Under the pieces are notes generated by a model that was given only the letters and a program-made list of their open reading frames with translations, ran no database searches and had not been told where the DNA came from. A program made the translations under genes and the position numbers. This document shows, in pieces, positions 41,938 to 51,082 of a stretch of DNA of 64,000 nucleotides. Each line of letters starts with the position of its first letter. Position 1 is the first letter of the stretch. Source of the DNA: Brevibacterium renqingii (GTDB lineage: Bacteria > Actinomycetota > Actinomycetes > Actinomycetales > Brevibacteriaceae); contig NZ_JADBHF010000001.1 of NCBI RefSeq assembly GCF_017808105.1, positions 434,001 through 498,000 of the forward strand. The letters are read 5' to 3'.

Positions 41938-42963
41938 ATGCCCATCGCCAGCCCTGAAGTGTATGCCGAGATGATCGACCGCGCGAAGACCCAGGGCTTT
42001 GCGTATCCGGCGATCAACTGCACGTCCTCGCAGACGATCAATGCCGCCATCCGCGGATTCGCCGAAGCCGGTTCCGACGGCATCGTGCAGATCTCCACCG
42101 GCGGTGCCGAATACATCTCCGGCCCGACGGTCAAGGACCGTGTTCGCGGAGCCATCGCCTTCTCTCTCTTCGCCGCCGAGGTGGCCAAGAGCTATGACGT
42201 CAATATCGCCCTGCACACCGACCACGCGCCGAAGAAGGAGGTCGAAGAATGGGTCAAGCCGCTCCTGGCCGCCTCGACCGAGCGGGTGAAGAACGGCGGA
42301 GAGCCCTACTTCCAGTCGCATATGTGGGACGGCTCCGCTGTTCCGTTGGAGGAGAACCTCGTCCTCGCCGAGGAGCTGCTCGAGCTCTCGGCGGCCGCGC
42401 ACTCGATCCTCGAGATCGAGGTCGGGGTCGTCGGCGGCGAAGAGGACGGTGTCGAGAACGAGATCAATGAGAAGCTCTACACCACCGCCGCCGACGGTCT
42501 GGCCACCGCGCGGGCGCTCGGCACGGGCGAGAAGGGCCGCTATCTCACCGCCCTGACCTTCGGCAACGTCCACGGCGTCTACAAGCCCGGCAACGTCAGG
42601 CTGCGTCCAGAGCTTCTCGGTGAGATCCAGGCCGAGGTCGGCAAGGAGGTCGGCAAGGAGTCCCCGTTCGACCTCGTCTTCCACGGCGGTTCGGGCTCGA
42701 GCCCGGCCGAGATCGCCGAAGCGGTCCGCCACGGCGTGGTGAAGATGAACATTGACACGGACACCCAGTACGCTTTCACCCGCCCGGTCGTCGAGCACAT
42801 GTTCCGCAACTACGACGGCGTACTCAAGATCGACGGCGAAGTCGGCAACAAGAAGCTCTACGACCCACGCTCCTACGGCAAGGCCGCGGAACAGTCCATG
42901 GCCGAGCGCGTCGTCGAAGCCTGCCAGAACCTCGGTTCCGCCGGCACCAGCATGAATCAATGA
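41938..42963 (+). CDS. fbaA: Class II fructose-bisphosphate aldolase
   Basis: A 341-aa zinc aldolase that splits fructose 1,6-bisphosphate into glyceraldehyde 3-phosphate and dihydroxyacetone phosphate in glycolysis and forms it in gluconeogenesis. Class IIA marks are NCTSSQTINAAIRGF, IALHTDHAPKK (zinc-binding His and catalytic Asp), FQSHMWDGSAVPLEENL, ILEIEVGVVGGEEDGV, LTFGNVHGVYKPGNV and LVFHGGSGSSP. The length is normal. It is a single gene between terminators, with AAGGAG in the 10 bases before the ATG. Confidence 0.97.
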   Translation: MPIASPEVYAEMIDRAKTQGFAYPAINCTSSQTINAAIRGFAEAGSDGIVQISTGGAEYISGPTVKDRVRGAIAFSLFAAEVAKSYDVNIALHTDHAPKKEVEEWVKPLLAASTERVKNGGEPYFQSHMWDGSAVPLEENLVLAEELLELSAAAHSILEIEVGVVGGEEDGVENEINEKLYTTAADGLATARALGTGEKGRYLTALTFGNVHGVYKPGNVRLRPELLGEIQAEVGKEVGKESPFDLVFHGGSGSSPAEIAEAVRHGVVKMNIDTDTQYAFTRPVVEHMFRNYDGVLKIDGEVGNKKLYDPRSYGKAAEQSMAERVVEACQNLGSAGTSMNQ

Positions 42964-43024
42964 GCTGGGCAGGCCTGCGGGACGGGGCGAGTGCACCGTC
43001 CTGCGGGCGAGCAGCCCCAGCTCA

Positions 43025-43102
43025 GAGTCCGCAGCAGTCGCAGCAGCGGACCGAACCCGGCACGCAAGCGATGCTCTGAGTCCGAGCAGTCGCAGCAGCG
43101 GT
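43025..43102. repeat. Pair of ~25-bp direct repeats
   Basis: GAGTCCG(CA)GCAGTCGCAGC-type sequence occurs at 43025-43049 and again at 43079-43102; apart from a one-base difference in length the two copies agree. The purpose is unknown and nothing links them to a gene. Confidence 0.6.
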
Positions 43103-43316
43103 CGTCGACGCCATCCGGACGGCGGCCGCTCTTCGTGGCTGCGCTGCTCGAAGCTGCATCGAGGACAGCGTCATGCTCAAGCGGCGGTCGCAAACGGACA
43201 CTTTCCGCACAGGGAACTATCCGGACGTGACCACTGTTCGGGCCGGAGGTGCTGGGGGCCGGCGCAAAGCGACCTGAGATGGTGCCGTTTCAGTGGCAGC
43301 GCCGCAGGTGAATGGC

Positions 43317-43350
43317 ACGAGGCCCGGGACGCCATTGTCCCGGGCCTCGT
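43317..43350. terminator. Strong bidirectional terminator-like hairpin
   Basis: Perfect 14-base GC-rich arms at 43317-43330 and 43337-43350 around a 6-base loop. It lies about 100 bases beyond the symporter stop on the minus strand and serves the convergent aldolase and symporter genes. Confidence 0.75.
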
Positions 43351-43447
43351 CGGCTCTCCTGCCGCGACTGCTCTGCGGAGGCGGCCGGTCCCGTCAGCCT
43401 TCGGGCCGGGGACCGACCGCCCGCACACGCGTCGGCGACGGCCGCGC

Positions 43448-44986
43448 TCAACCCTCCGGCACGACCTCGCCGGCCTTGAGGCGAGCCACCCGCTGGTCCC
43501 AGAAGTCGGCGTTGCGGACACCGATCTTCTCGGGCTCGAACACCGGATCCAGGCCGTGCTTCGTCTGGCGTTCGAAGTCGCGCAGGAGCTTGAAGGCCGG
43601 CTGCTGCAGGATGAGGATGCCGATGATGTTCAGCCAGGCCATGAGACCCACGCCGATGTCGCCGAGGGCCCAGGCGCTGCCGGACGCCGACATCGCACCG
43701 ACGGCGACGGCGATGAGGATGAGCAGCTGCAGGATGCGCTTGCCCACCGCGAGGACCGTCGTGTTCCTGACCTTGCCGAGCAGGTACACGAGGTTCGTCT
43801 CGGCCATGTAGTAGTAGGCGACCATCGTCGTCAGCGCGAAGAGGAAGATCGAGATCGCGATGAACCCGGCACCGAAGCCGTGGATCATCGAATCCAGACC
43901 CGCCTGGGGCCACTTCTCACCAGGTGTCGTGGCGATGGCTTCGACCATCTGACCGCGTCCGGTGCCGATGATCGTCTCACCGTCGGCGTCGAAGACCCTG
44001 TACATGCCGGTCGAGAGGATCATGAACGCGGTCGCCGAGCACACGAAGAGAGTGTCGATGTAGACCGAACCGGCCTGGACGAGTCCCTGCTTGGACGGGT
44101 GTGAGACCTCAGCCGCCGAGGCGGCGTGCGGTCCGGTCCCCTGTCCGGCCTCGTTGGAGTAGATGCCGCGCTGGACGCCCCACTGCACGGCCATGCCGAT
44201 GATGCCGCCGAAGGCGGCTTCCGGCCCGGCGTCGATGCCGAAAGCCGACTTGAACATGAGTTCGAAGACCGGGATGATCTGCTCGGCGTTGATGAACGTC
44301 ACGGCGATGGCCGCGATGATGTAGATGACGGCCATGAACGGCACGGCCAATGAGGCGAAGTGCGCGATGCGCTTGATTCCGCCGATGACGATGAAGCCCA
44401 TGATGATGACCAGGGCGATCGCCGTCGCCCAGGTCGGCACGTTCCAGGCGTTCTCGACGGCGCCGGAGATCGCATTGGACTGGATGCCCGGCAGCATGAA
44501 GGACATGGCCAGGACGGTCACGGCAGCGAAGACCATGCCGTAGACCTTGAACAGACCCTTGGCCTTCGTGTGACGGTAGGCCTTCTCGATGTAGAAGGCC
44601 GGGCCGCCGCGGTACTCACCGGTGCGGGGATCCTGCTCCTTGAAGATCTGACCGAGCGTCGATTCGACATAGGAGGTCGAGGCGCCGAGCAGGGCCGAGA
44701 TCCACATCCACACCACGGCGCCGGGCCCGCCGAAGCCGATGGCGGTGGCGACGCCGGCGATGTTGCCGACGCCGACACGGCCGGCCAGCGAGATCGCCAG
44801 CGCTTGGAAGGATGAGACTCCTTCATTGGAGCTCTTGCCGCGGAACATCTGCGTGAAGATGGCAGGGATCTGTCGGATCTGAACCGCTCGCGAGCGGATC
44901 GTGAAATAGACACCGGCGCCGAGGCACAGGTAGACGAGGGCGGACGACCACACCACCCCGTTGAGCCAGTCGATGAAAGCGGACAC
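43448..44986 (-). CDS. AGCS-family alanine/glycine:sodium symporter
   Basis: A 512-aa membrane protein with about 11 helices. Family marks are FQALAISLAGRVGVGNIAGV, GGPGAVVWMWISALLGAST, GAFGGIIG-like AAFGGIIGMAVQWGVQRGIYSNEAGQGTG and PHAASAAEVSHPSKQG in outline. Such proteins take up alanine, glycine or serine with sodium. The start is GTG at 44986 with GGAGAAGC just before it. An 11-bp hairpin lies in the leader 18-44 bases upstream of the start. Confidence 0.93.
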   Translation of the reverse strand: MSAFIDWLNGVVWSSALVYLCLGAGVYFTIRSRAVQIRQIPAIFTQMFRGKSSNEGVSSFQALAISLAGRVGVGNIAGVATAIGFGGPGAVVWMWISALLGASTSYVESTLGQIFKEQDPRTGEYRGGPAFYIEKAYRHTKAKGLFKVYGMVFAAVTVLAMSFMLPGIQSNAISGAVENAWNVPTWATAIALVIIMGFIVIGGIKRIAHFASLAVPFMAVIYIIAAIAVTFINAEQIIPVFELMFKSAFGIDAGPEAAFGGIIGMAVQWGVQRGIYSNEAGQGTGPHAASAAEVSHPSKQGLVQAGSVYIDTLFVCSATAFMILSTGMYRVFDADGETIIGTGRGQMVEAIATTPGEKWPQAGLDSMIHGFGAGFIAISIFLFALTTMVAYYYMAETNLVYLLGKVRNTTVLAVGKRILQLLILIAVAVGAMSASGSAWALGDIGVGLMAWLNIIGILILQQPAFKLLRDFERQTKHGLDPVFEPEKIGVRNADFWDQRVARLKAGEVVPEG

Positions 44987-45003
44987 GCTTCTCCATTCGT
45001 AGT

Positions 45004-45030
45004 CGCCGAGCCGGGATCACCGGCTCGGCG
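45004..45030 (-). promoter_or_regulatory. Leader hairpin upstream of the symporter gene
   Basis: Perfect 11-base arms at 45004-45014 and 45020-45030 around a 5-base loop, ending 17 bases before the GTG start on the minus strand, next to the ribosome-binding site. Position suggests control of translation or attenuation. I looked for the conserved cores of glycine riboswitches, often found before such symporters, and did not see them. Confidence 0.4.
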
Positions 45031-45143
45031 TCGCTGCGGGAATGTCTGTGCCAGAGCGCTGACCGCCGGGTGAGCGGCCGGGTTCTCGAGAGTTCCTCGG
45101 CAGTTCTCTGTGATGCACCTCATAAGTGAAACCGATTGTGATC

Positions 45144-45248
45144 TGGGACGCAAATCGACTGCGCCGGGCCGCCTCGGCGAATTATTGCGAAGTCATTGCG
45201 AAGTGCGTCACAGCCTATGATTCAGTTCACTATTTGGGACGCGAACCG
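45144..45248. promoter_or_regulatory. Promoter-proximal direct repeats before the peptide-transporter operon
   Basis: TGGGACGC-AA-NCG occurs at 45144-45157 and 45235-45248, and ATTGCGAAGT is repeated at 45184-45193 and 45195-45204 with an 11-base period, one helical turn. All lie within 175 bases upstream of the substrate-binding-protein ATG, in a locally AT-richer stretch. Such helically phased repeats are typical activator or repressor sites. Confidence 0.5.
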
Positions 45249-45316
45249 TATGATGTGGTGCGGATCTCTTCGAGCAAAGACGACACGAAGAGCACACTTG
45301 AAATGACAGGAACACC

Positions 45317-46951
45317 ATGAAACGACGCACTGGTGCAAAGGCCGTGGCCATCGCCGCGGCCGGCGCTCTGCTCCTCTCCGCCTGCTCGACCTCGACGACC
45401 GGAGGCGGCGACGGAGACGACGAAGGCGGCATGCTCACGGTCGGAACGACGGACAAGGTGGTCGCCCTCGACCCTGCCGGGGCCTATGACAACGGAAGCT
45501 CTCTCGTCGAACAGCAGGTCTACCCGTTCCTGCTGGCCTACAAGCCCGGAACCGCCGACCTCAATCCCTCGATCGCGGAGTCCGCGGACTTCGCCGAGCC
45601 GACGAAGTACGAGGTCAAGCTCAAGGAGGGGATGAAGTTCGCCAACGGCAATGAGCTGACTTCCTCGGACGTGAAGTTCTCCTTCGACCGCCAGCTGAAG
45701 ATCCAGGATCCCAACGGTCCGTCCTCCCTCCTCGGCGGTCTGAAGTCCGTGGAGACCCCGGATGAGCAGACCGTGATCTTCAATCTCAAGCGTGAGAACG
45801 ATCAGACCTGGCCGGGCGTGCTCGCCAGCGCCGCCGGCCCGATCGTGGATGAAGACGTCTTCGACGCCGATGCCATCACCGAGAATCAGGAGATCGTCGA
45901 CGGCAAGGCCTTCGCCGGCCCCTATACGATCGCCGGCTTCGACTTCAACAAGCTGATCACGTACAAGGCCTACGACGGTTACAAGGGCTACCTGGAACCG
46001 GCGAAGACCGAGACCGTGCAGATGAAGTACTACTCGGACGCGAACAACATGAAGCTCGATGTCCAGGAGAACAAGATCGACGTCGCCTGGCGTTCGCTCT
46101 CGGCCACCGACATCGAGGATCTCGGCAAGAAGGAGAACCTCACGGTCCACAAGGGGCCCGGCGGCGAGATCCGCTACATCGTGTTCAACCTCGACACGAT
46201 GCCCTTCGGTGCGAAGACCGATGAGGCGGACGAGGACAAGGCGCTCGCGGTCCGGCAGGCCATGGCCGACTCGGTCGACCGGCAGGCCGTCGCATCACAG
46301 GTCTACAAGGACACGTTCACTCCGCTGTACTCACATGTCCCCGACGGTCTGCCGGGTGCCGACCAGCCGCTGAAGTCCGAATACGGCGACGGTGAGGGCG
46401 GTCCCGATGTGGCGAAGGCCAAGAAGGCCCTCAAGGAAGCGGGAGTCGAGACGCCGGTCAAGCTCAACCTGCAGTACAACCCGGATCACTATGGTCCGTC
46501 ATCGGGCGACGAGTACGCACTCATCAAGGACCAGCTGGACAAGACCGGTCTGTTCGACGTCAACCTCCAGTCGACCGAATGGGTGCAGTACAACAAGGAC
46601 CGCACCGACGATGCCTACCCGATGTACCAGCTGGGATGGTTCCCGGACTACTCGGACGCAGACAACTACCTGATGCCCTTCTTCTATGACACGGACGATA
46701 CCCCGAGCTTCTTGGGCAACCACTACCGTGACAAGACGATGAACAAGGAGCTCGACGCGCAGTCCTCCATCGACGACAAGGACAAGCGGGCGGCGGCGCT
46801 CAAGAAGATCCAGGGCCAGCTGGCCGAGGAGCTGCCGACTCTGCCGCTGCTGCAGGGCAGCCAGATCGCAGTCTCCGGCAAGGACGTCAAGGGTGTGGAC
46901 GACACCCTCGACCCTGCGTTCCAGTTCCGACTGGCACTGCTGAGCAAGTGA
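45317..46951 (+). CDS. Peptide ABC transporter substrate-binding lipoprotein
   Basis: A 544-aa extracytoplasmic solute-binding protein of family 5 (DppA/OppA type). The signal peptide is a lipoprotein one: Lys/Arg-rich start, hydrophobic core and lipobox LLSAC with the lipidated Cys at 23, then a Ser/Thr/Gly-rich linker. The body has the family's LDPAGAYDNGS, VKFSFDRQL, GPYTIAGFDFNK, RQAMADSVDRQAV and YPMYQLGWFPDYSDADNYLMPFF segments. It captures oligopeptides or similar solutes and passes them to the permeases downstream. A 13-bp hairpin separates it from the permease gene. Confidence 0.95.
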   Translation: MKRRTGAKAVAIAAAGALLLSACSTSTTGGGDGDDEGGMLTVGTTDKVVALDPAGAYDNGSSLVEQQVYPFLLAYKPGTADLNPSIAESADFAEPTKYEVKLKEGMKFANGNELTSSDVKFSFDRQLKIQDPNGPSSLLGGLKSVETPDEQTVIFNLKRENDQTWPGVLASAAGPIVDEDVFDADAITENQEIVDGKAFAGPYTIAGFDFNKLITYKAYDGYKGYLEPAKTETVQMKYYSDANNMKLDVQENKIDVAWRSLSATDIEDLGKKENLTVHKGPGGEIRYIVFNLDTMPFGAKTDEADEDKALAVRQAMADSVDRQAVASQVYKDTFTPLYSHVPDGLPGADQPLKSEYGDGEGGPDVAKAKKALKEAGVETPVKLNLQYNPDHYGPSSGDEYALIKDQLDKTGLFDVNLQSTEWVQYNKDRTDDAYPMYQLGWFPDYSDADNYLMPFFYDTDDTPSFLGNHYRDKTMNKELDAQSSIDDKDKRAAALKKIQGQLAEELPTLPLLQGSQIAVSGKDVKGVDDTLDPAFQFRLALLSK

Positions 46952-46958
46952 TCACCCA

Positions 46959-47000
46959 CACGAGGTGCAGGTGAGCCGACCGGGCTGCCTGCACCTCGTG
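46959..47000 (+). terminator. Intercistronic hairpin between binding-protein and permease genes
   Basis: Perfect 13-base arms at 46959-46971 and 46988-47000, 8 bases after the binding-protein stop. Such stem-loops in binding-protein operons commonly protect the upstream message and terminate part of transcription, so the binding protein is made in excess over the membrane subunits. Confidence 0.65.
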
Positions 47001-47094
47001 GCGCGTTCGCATCCGAGAGGGGCCGCCGCGACCCGGCGCCTCCTCTCGTCTGCACGTGCCCACAGGCATCGAAACGAACACTGCGAAGGAACAC

Positions 47095-48186
47095 ATGTCT
47101 GCAGCCATCAGCGAACCTGGGGCGGAAGCGGCCGAGACCTCGGTCTCGGTGAAGAAGCCCTCCGGGGGAGGTCTGGGACGCTATGTCCTCGTCCGCTTCC
47201 TCCTCATCATTCCCACCATCTTCATCCTCACCACACTCGTCTTCTTCCTCATGCGGATCACCGGCGACCCGATCACCGCATCGATGGGCGGACGCCTGAC
47301 GCAGGATCAGCTCGCCGAGCGCATCCATGCAGCCGGCTATGACCGACCGCTCCTCGTCCAGTACTTCGAGTACATGGGCGATCTGCTCAAGGGCGACTTC
47401 GGCACGGCCGTCTCCGATGGGCAGCCCGTCTCGCACATCCTGTTGACCTACGGGACCGCGACCGTCGAACTCGTCTTCTACGCCCTCATCGTGGCGTTCG
47501 TCCTCGGCATCCCGCTGGGCATGCTCGCCGCCTACCACCGTGACAAGGCACCGGATGCCGCGCTCCGTGTGCTCGCCATCCTCGGCTACGCCACCCCGGT
47601 GTTCTTCGCCGGCATGATCCTCAAGCTCCTCTTCGGGGTGTTCCTGCCCATCCTGCCCGTCTCCGGACGCGGGACCACGCAGACCGAATACATCCTCTCC
47701 GGCGTGGTCGATCCGACCGGCTTCTACCTCATCGACGCACTGCGGATCGGCAACTTCTCCGTGGTCGGCGATGTGCTCGCCCACGCGGTGCTGCCGGCGA
47801 TCGCTCTCGGCGTGCTCACGGCCGGTGTGTTCCTCAGGCTCGTGCGCACGAACCTCATCGGCACGCTCGAGCAGCAGTACATCGACTCCGGACGTTCCCG
47901 CGGCATCTCCGAATACCGTCTTGTGACCAAGCACGCCTACCGTCCGGCGCTGATCCCGATCGTCACGGTCATGGGCATGCAGATCGCGCTCATGCTCGCC
48001 GGCGCCGTGCTCACGGAGACGACCTTCGGGTGGCAGGGCCTCGGCTTCAAGCTCGCCGAGTACCTCACCGCCCGAGACTTCGTGGCGGTGCAGGGAATCG
48101 TCGTGTTCCTCGCCGTCATCGTCGCGATCACGAACTTCATCGTCGACGTCCTCGCCGCATTCATCGATCCCCGAGTGAGGTACTGA
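47095..48186 (+). CDS. Peptide ABC transporter permease, DppB/OppB type
   Basis: A 363-aa membrane protein starting at ATG 47095 (GAAGGA 6 bases upstream) after a charged cytoplasmic stretch of about 30 residues. Six helices follow, with the family's DPITASMGGRLTQDQLAERIHAAGYDRPLLVQYFEY loop in outline after helix 1 and the EYRLVTKHAYRPALIPIVT coupling helix that touches the ATPase. Its stop overlaps the next ATG by one base (TGATG). Confidence 0.95.
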   Translation: MSAAISEPGAEAAETSVSVKKPSGGGLGRYVLVRFLLIIPTIFILTTLVFFLMRITGDPITASMGGRLTQDQLAERIHAAGYDRPLLVQYFEYMGDLLKGDFGTAVSDGQPVSHILLTYGTATVELVFYALIVAFVLGIPLGMLAAYHRDKAPDAALRVLAILGYATPVFFAGMILKLLFGVFLPILPVSGRGTTQTEYILSGVVDPTGFYLIDALRIGNFSVVGDVLAHAVLPAIALGVLTAGVFLRLVRTNLIGTLEQQYIDSGRSRGISEYRLVTKHAYRPALIPIVTVMGMQIALMLAGAVLTETTFGWQGLGFKLAEYLTARDFVAVQGIVVFLAVIVAITNFIVDVLAAFIDPRVRY

Positions 48187-49229
48187 TGTCCACTCCACAG
48201 AATCCACAGACCAACGATTCCCCCGCCGAGGCGGCCCCCGGGTCCGGTGTCCCCGCCCTCGCCTTCGATGACACGGCCAAGAAGTCCTGGATCTCCCGGC
48301 TGCCGATCGTCTCCCATCTGCGGCAGTCGGTCGGTCTGCAGCGCGGGATGCTCATCACCGGGCTCGTGCTCTGCGGCATCGTCATCATCTGCGCGGTCTT
48401 CGCCCCGCTCATCGCCCCCTACGGCTTCAACCAGCTGGGCACCTCCGAAGGCAACTTCGGGTCGAAGCTGCCCCCCGGAGGCACGCATATCTGGGGCACC
48501 ACGGTCGGCGGCTACGATGTGTTCTCCCGCGTCGTCTGGGGCGCCCAGACCGCTGTGGCCGTCATCGTCGTGGCCGTCGTGATGTCGATCTTCGCCGGGG
48601 TCATCCTCGGTCTCATCTCCGGCTACCTCGGCGGCTGGCTCGACCGCATCCTCGTCGTCATCGCCGATGCCGTCTACGCCTTCCCGACCCTGCTGCTGGC
48701 GCTGGTCATGTCGATCGCGATCTCGGGCGGCCAGTCGAGTGCGTGGGGCGGCATCGCCGCGGCCGCGTTCTCGATCACCGTGGTCTTCATTCCGCAGTAC
48801 TTCCGCGTCGTCCGTGCGGAGACCCTGCGGCTCAAGGCCGAGCCCTTCGTCGAGTCGGCGATCGTCCTCGGGGCCTCGAAGACGCGGATCATCTCCAAGC
48901 ACATCTTCCGCAACGCCACGCGCACGCTGCCGCTGATCTTCACGCTCAACTCCTCCGAGGCGATCCTGACCCTGGCCGGACTCGGCTTCCTGGGATTCGG
49001 AATCGAACCCACCTCGGCGTCGGAATGGGGCTATGACCTCAACAAGGCCCTGCCGGACGTGACGTCCGGCGTGTGGTGGACCTCGGTGTTCCCGGGCCTG
49101 GCCATCGTGCTCACGGTGCTCGGCATCACCCTGGTCGGGGAGTCGATGAACGATCTCAACGACCCGCGCCTGCGCGTGCGGCGCAAAGCCAAGACGAAGA
49201 ACGTCAAGCCTGCGGAGGTCAAGGCATGA
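48186..49229 (+). CDS. Peptide ABC transporter permease, DppC/OppC type
   Basis: A 347-aa membrane protein with a cytoplasmic N terminus of about 55 residues, an N-terminal helix of the OppC_N kind (GMLITGLVLCGIVIICAVFA), the HIWGTTVGGYDVFSRVVWGA loop and the coupling helix ASKTRIISKHIFRNATRT. It pairs with the permease before it. The stop overlaps the ATPase ATG (ATGA). Confidence 0.95.
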   Translation: MSTPQNPQTNDSPAEAAPGSGVPALAFDDTAKKSWISRLPIVSHLRQSVGLQRGMLITGLVLCGIVIICAVFAPLIAPYGFNQLGTSEGNFGSKLPPGGTHIWGTTVGGYDVFSRVVWGAQTAVAVIVVAVVMSIFAGVILGLISGYLGGWLDRILVVIADAVYAFPTLLLALVMSIAISGGQSSAWGGIAAAAFSITVVFIPQYFRVVRAETLRLKAEPFVESAIVLGASKTRIISKHIFRNATRTLPLIFTLNSSEAILTLAGLGFLGFGIEPTSASEWGYDLNKALPDVTSGVWWTSVFPGLAIVLTVLGITLVGESMNDLNDPRLRVRRKAKTKNVKPAEVKA

Positions 49230-50959
49230 GCAAGCAGACACAGGATTCGACTGCCTCCACAACCGGCAGCATCCTCGACGTCGAGGGTCTCGACGTCACC
49301 TTCTCCACCGACGGCGGCGATGTGCACGCGGTCAAGGACGTGTCCCTGACGGTCTCTCCCGGCGAGGTGCTCGCCATCGTCGGCGAATCCGGATCCGGAA
49401 AGACCGTGACCGCGCGGTCCATCCTCGGCCTGCTGCCGGAGACGGCGCAGCGCTCAGGGGCCGTGGTCATCTCCGGCAAGAACGTGCTCGGTGTCTCTGC
49501 CGAGCAGCTGCGGGCGATGCGGGGATCCGATGTGGCGATGGTCTTCCAGGAGCCCTCGACCGCGCTCAATCCCGTCTACACCGTCGGCTGGCAGATCGCC
49601 GAGGGCCTGCGGGCGCACGATAGGAAGGCGAGCAAGTCCGAGCTCAAGGCCCGGGTCGTGGCCGCGATGGAACAGGTCGGCATCCCCGATGCCGAGAATC
49701 GCTTCGACTACTACCCGCACCAGTTCTCCGGCGGGCAGAAGCAGCGCATCGTCATCGCCATGGCGCTCGCCCTGGGGGCGAAGCTCATCGTCGCCGACGA
49801 ACCGACCACGGCCCTCGACGTCACCGTGCAGGCCGAGATCCTCGATCTGCTGCGCCAGCTGCGTGACGAGACGGGCACGGCCATCGTGCTCATCACCCAC
49901 AACATGGGCGTCGTCGCCGACCTCGCCGACCGGGTGGCCGTGATGTTCCGCGGCGACCTCGTCGAGGTCTCGACCGTCGAGCAGCTCTTCAGCGACCCGA
50001 AGGAGGAGTACACGCGCGCGCTGCTCGCGGCCGTGCCCCGCCTCGGTTCGACCGTGGCGGGAAGCCGGAAGGCAGCAGCCGCCGCGGGCGAGGCCTTGGG
50101 CAGCGCCGCCTCGGTGGGGGAGGGGAAGGCGCGGGAGCCTATCGTCATCGCGCGCGACCTCGACATCGTCTACCCGGGCGGGTTCGGCCGTGCCGACTTC
50201 CATGCGGTGAAGAAGGTCAGCTTCGACATCAGGGCCGGTGAGGTGTATGGACTGGTCGGCGAATCCGGTTCGGGCAAGACCACGATCGGTCGCGCGATCG
50301 CCGGTCTGACCAGAGCCAGCGGCGGCAGCCTCACGGTGCTCGGGCATGAGATGGTCGGCTTCAAGGAGCGTGAGTTCTCGAAGATCCGGCGACGGATCGG
50401 ATTCGTCTTCCAGGACCCGGCGGCGTCATTCAACCCGCACCTGACGATCGGCGAATGCATCGCCGAGCCCTTCGCGATCCATCGGCGGGAGATGAGCGCG
50501 GCGGATCGGTCGAGGCGGGTGCTCGAGCTGCTCGATTCCGTGCAGCTGCCGAGCGCTTACGGGGCGCGGTACCCGCACGAGCTGTCAGGTGGGCAGCGGC
50601 AGCGGGCCTCCCTGGCGCGCGGGCTGGCTCTCGACCCCGAGCTGCTCATCGCCGACGAGCCGACCTCGGCGCTGGATGTCTCGGTTCAGGCCAAGGTGCT
50701 CGAACTGTTCGTCGAACTGCAGAACCGCTTCGACTTCGCGGCCCTGTTCATCAGCCACGACCTCGCCGTGGTCGACATGCTCTCCGATCGCATCGGGGTG
50801 CTCTTCCAGGGGGAGCTGCTCGAGGAGGGGACGGGAGAGCAGGTGCTCGGAGCTCCGGAGGCCGACTACACGAAGCGCCTCATCGCCTCGCTGCCGGTGC
50901 CCGATCCGGCCGAGCAGGCCGAGCGCCGCGAGCTCGCCCGCACCCTCCGCACCCCCTGA
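49226..50959 (+). CDS. Fused double ATP-binding subunit of the peptide ABC transporter (DppD-DppF type)
   Basis: A 577-aa protein with two complete ABC ATPase domains in one chain. The first has GESGSGKTVTARS, HQFSGGQKQR and KLIVADEPTTALDVT; the second has GESGSGKTTIGRA, HELSGGQRQR and LLIADEPTSALDVS. Each is followed by the oligopeptide-transport C-terminal piece. In many bacteria these are separate DppD and DppF proteins; fused forms are common in actinobacteria. A hairpin after the stop closes the operon. Confidence 0.95.
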   Translation: MSKQTQDSTASTTGSILDVEGLDVTFSTDGGDVHAVKDVSLTVSPGEVLAIVGESGSGKTVTARSILGLLPETAQRSGAVVISGKNVLGVSAEQLRAMRGSDVAMVFQEPSTALNPVYTVGWQIAEGLRAHDRKASKSELKARVVAAMEQVGIPDAENRFDYYPHQFSGGQKQRIVIAMALALGAKLIVADEPTTALDVTVQAEILDLLRQLRDETGTAIVLITHNMGVVADLADRVAVMFRGDLVEVSTVEQLFSDPKEEYTRALLAAVPRLGSTVAGSRKAAAAAGEALGSAASVGEGKAREPIVIARDLDIVYPGGFGRADFHAVKKVSFDIRAGEVYGLVGESGSGKTTIGRAIAGLTRASGGSLTVLGHEMVGFKEREFSKIRRRIGFVFQDPAASFNPHLTIGECIAEPFAIHRREMSAADRSRRVLELLDSVQLPSAYGARYPHELSGGQRQRASLARGLALDPELLIADEPTSALDVSVQAKVLELFVELQNRFDFAALFISHDLAVVDMLSDRIGVLFQGELLEEGTGEQVLGAPEADYTKRLIASLPVPDPAEQAERRELARTLRTP

Positions 50960-50961
50960 TT

Positions 50962-51016
50962 GCTGCCTGACGGCCAAGCACTCTCGCGCAAGGTTGCTGG
51001 GCCGCCGTCGGGCAGC
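50962..51016 (+). terminator. Hairpin after the peptide-transporter operon
   Basis: Arms at 50962-50974 and 51004-51016 pair over 13 positions with one G-U type exception, directly after the stop codon. The 29-base loop is long for an intrinsic terminator, so efficiency is uncertain. Confidence 0.5.
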
Positions 51017-51082
51017 ACGGGCGGGTCAGCTGGTGGCGGCGGCGGGGTGAGCCGGCCCGTCTGTCGGCCGGGTGCGTGCGTC

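Larger units (their letters stand above)
42964..43447. other. 484-bp convergent intergenic region
   Basis: No gene is seen. It contains an imperfect direct repeat of about 25 bases (43025-43049 and 43079-43102, differing by one missing base), with GCAGTCGCAGCAGCGG in common, and a strong hairpin near its end. Otherwise nothing is recognisable. Confidence 0.55.

Noticed and set aside
44987..45120. Possible glycine riboswitch before the AGCS symporter
   Set aside because: Only a simple hairpin is visible; the conserved glycine-riboswitch cores were not found.
46723..48207. 494-codon frame opposite the peptide permease gene
   Set aside because: Asp/Glu/His-rich shadow; the permease on the plus strand is unambiguous.
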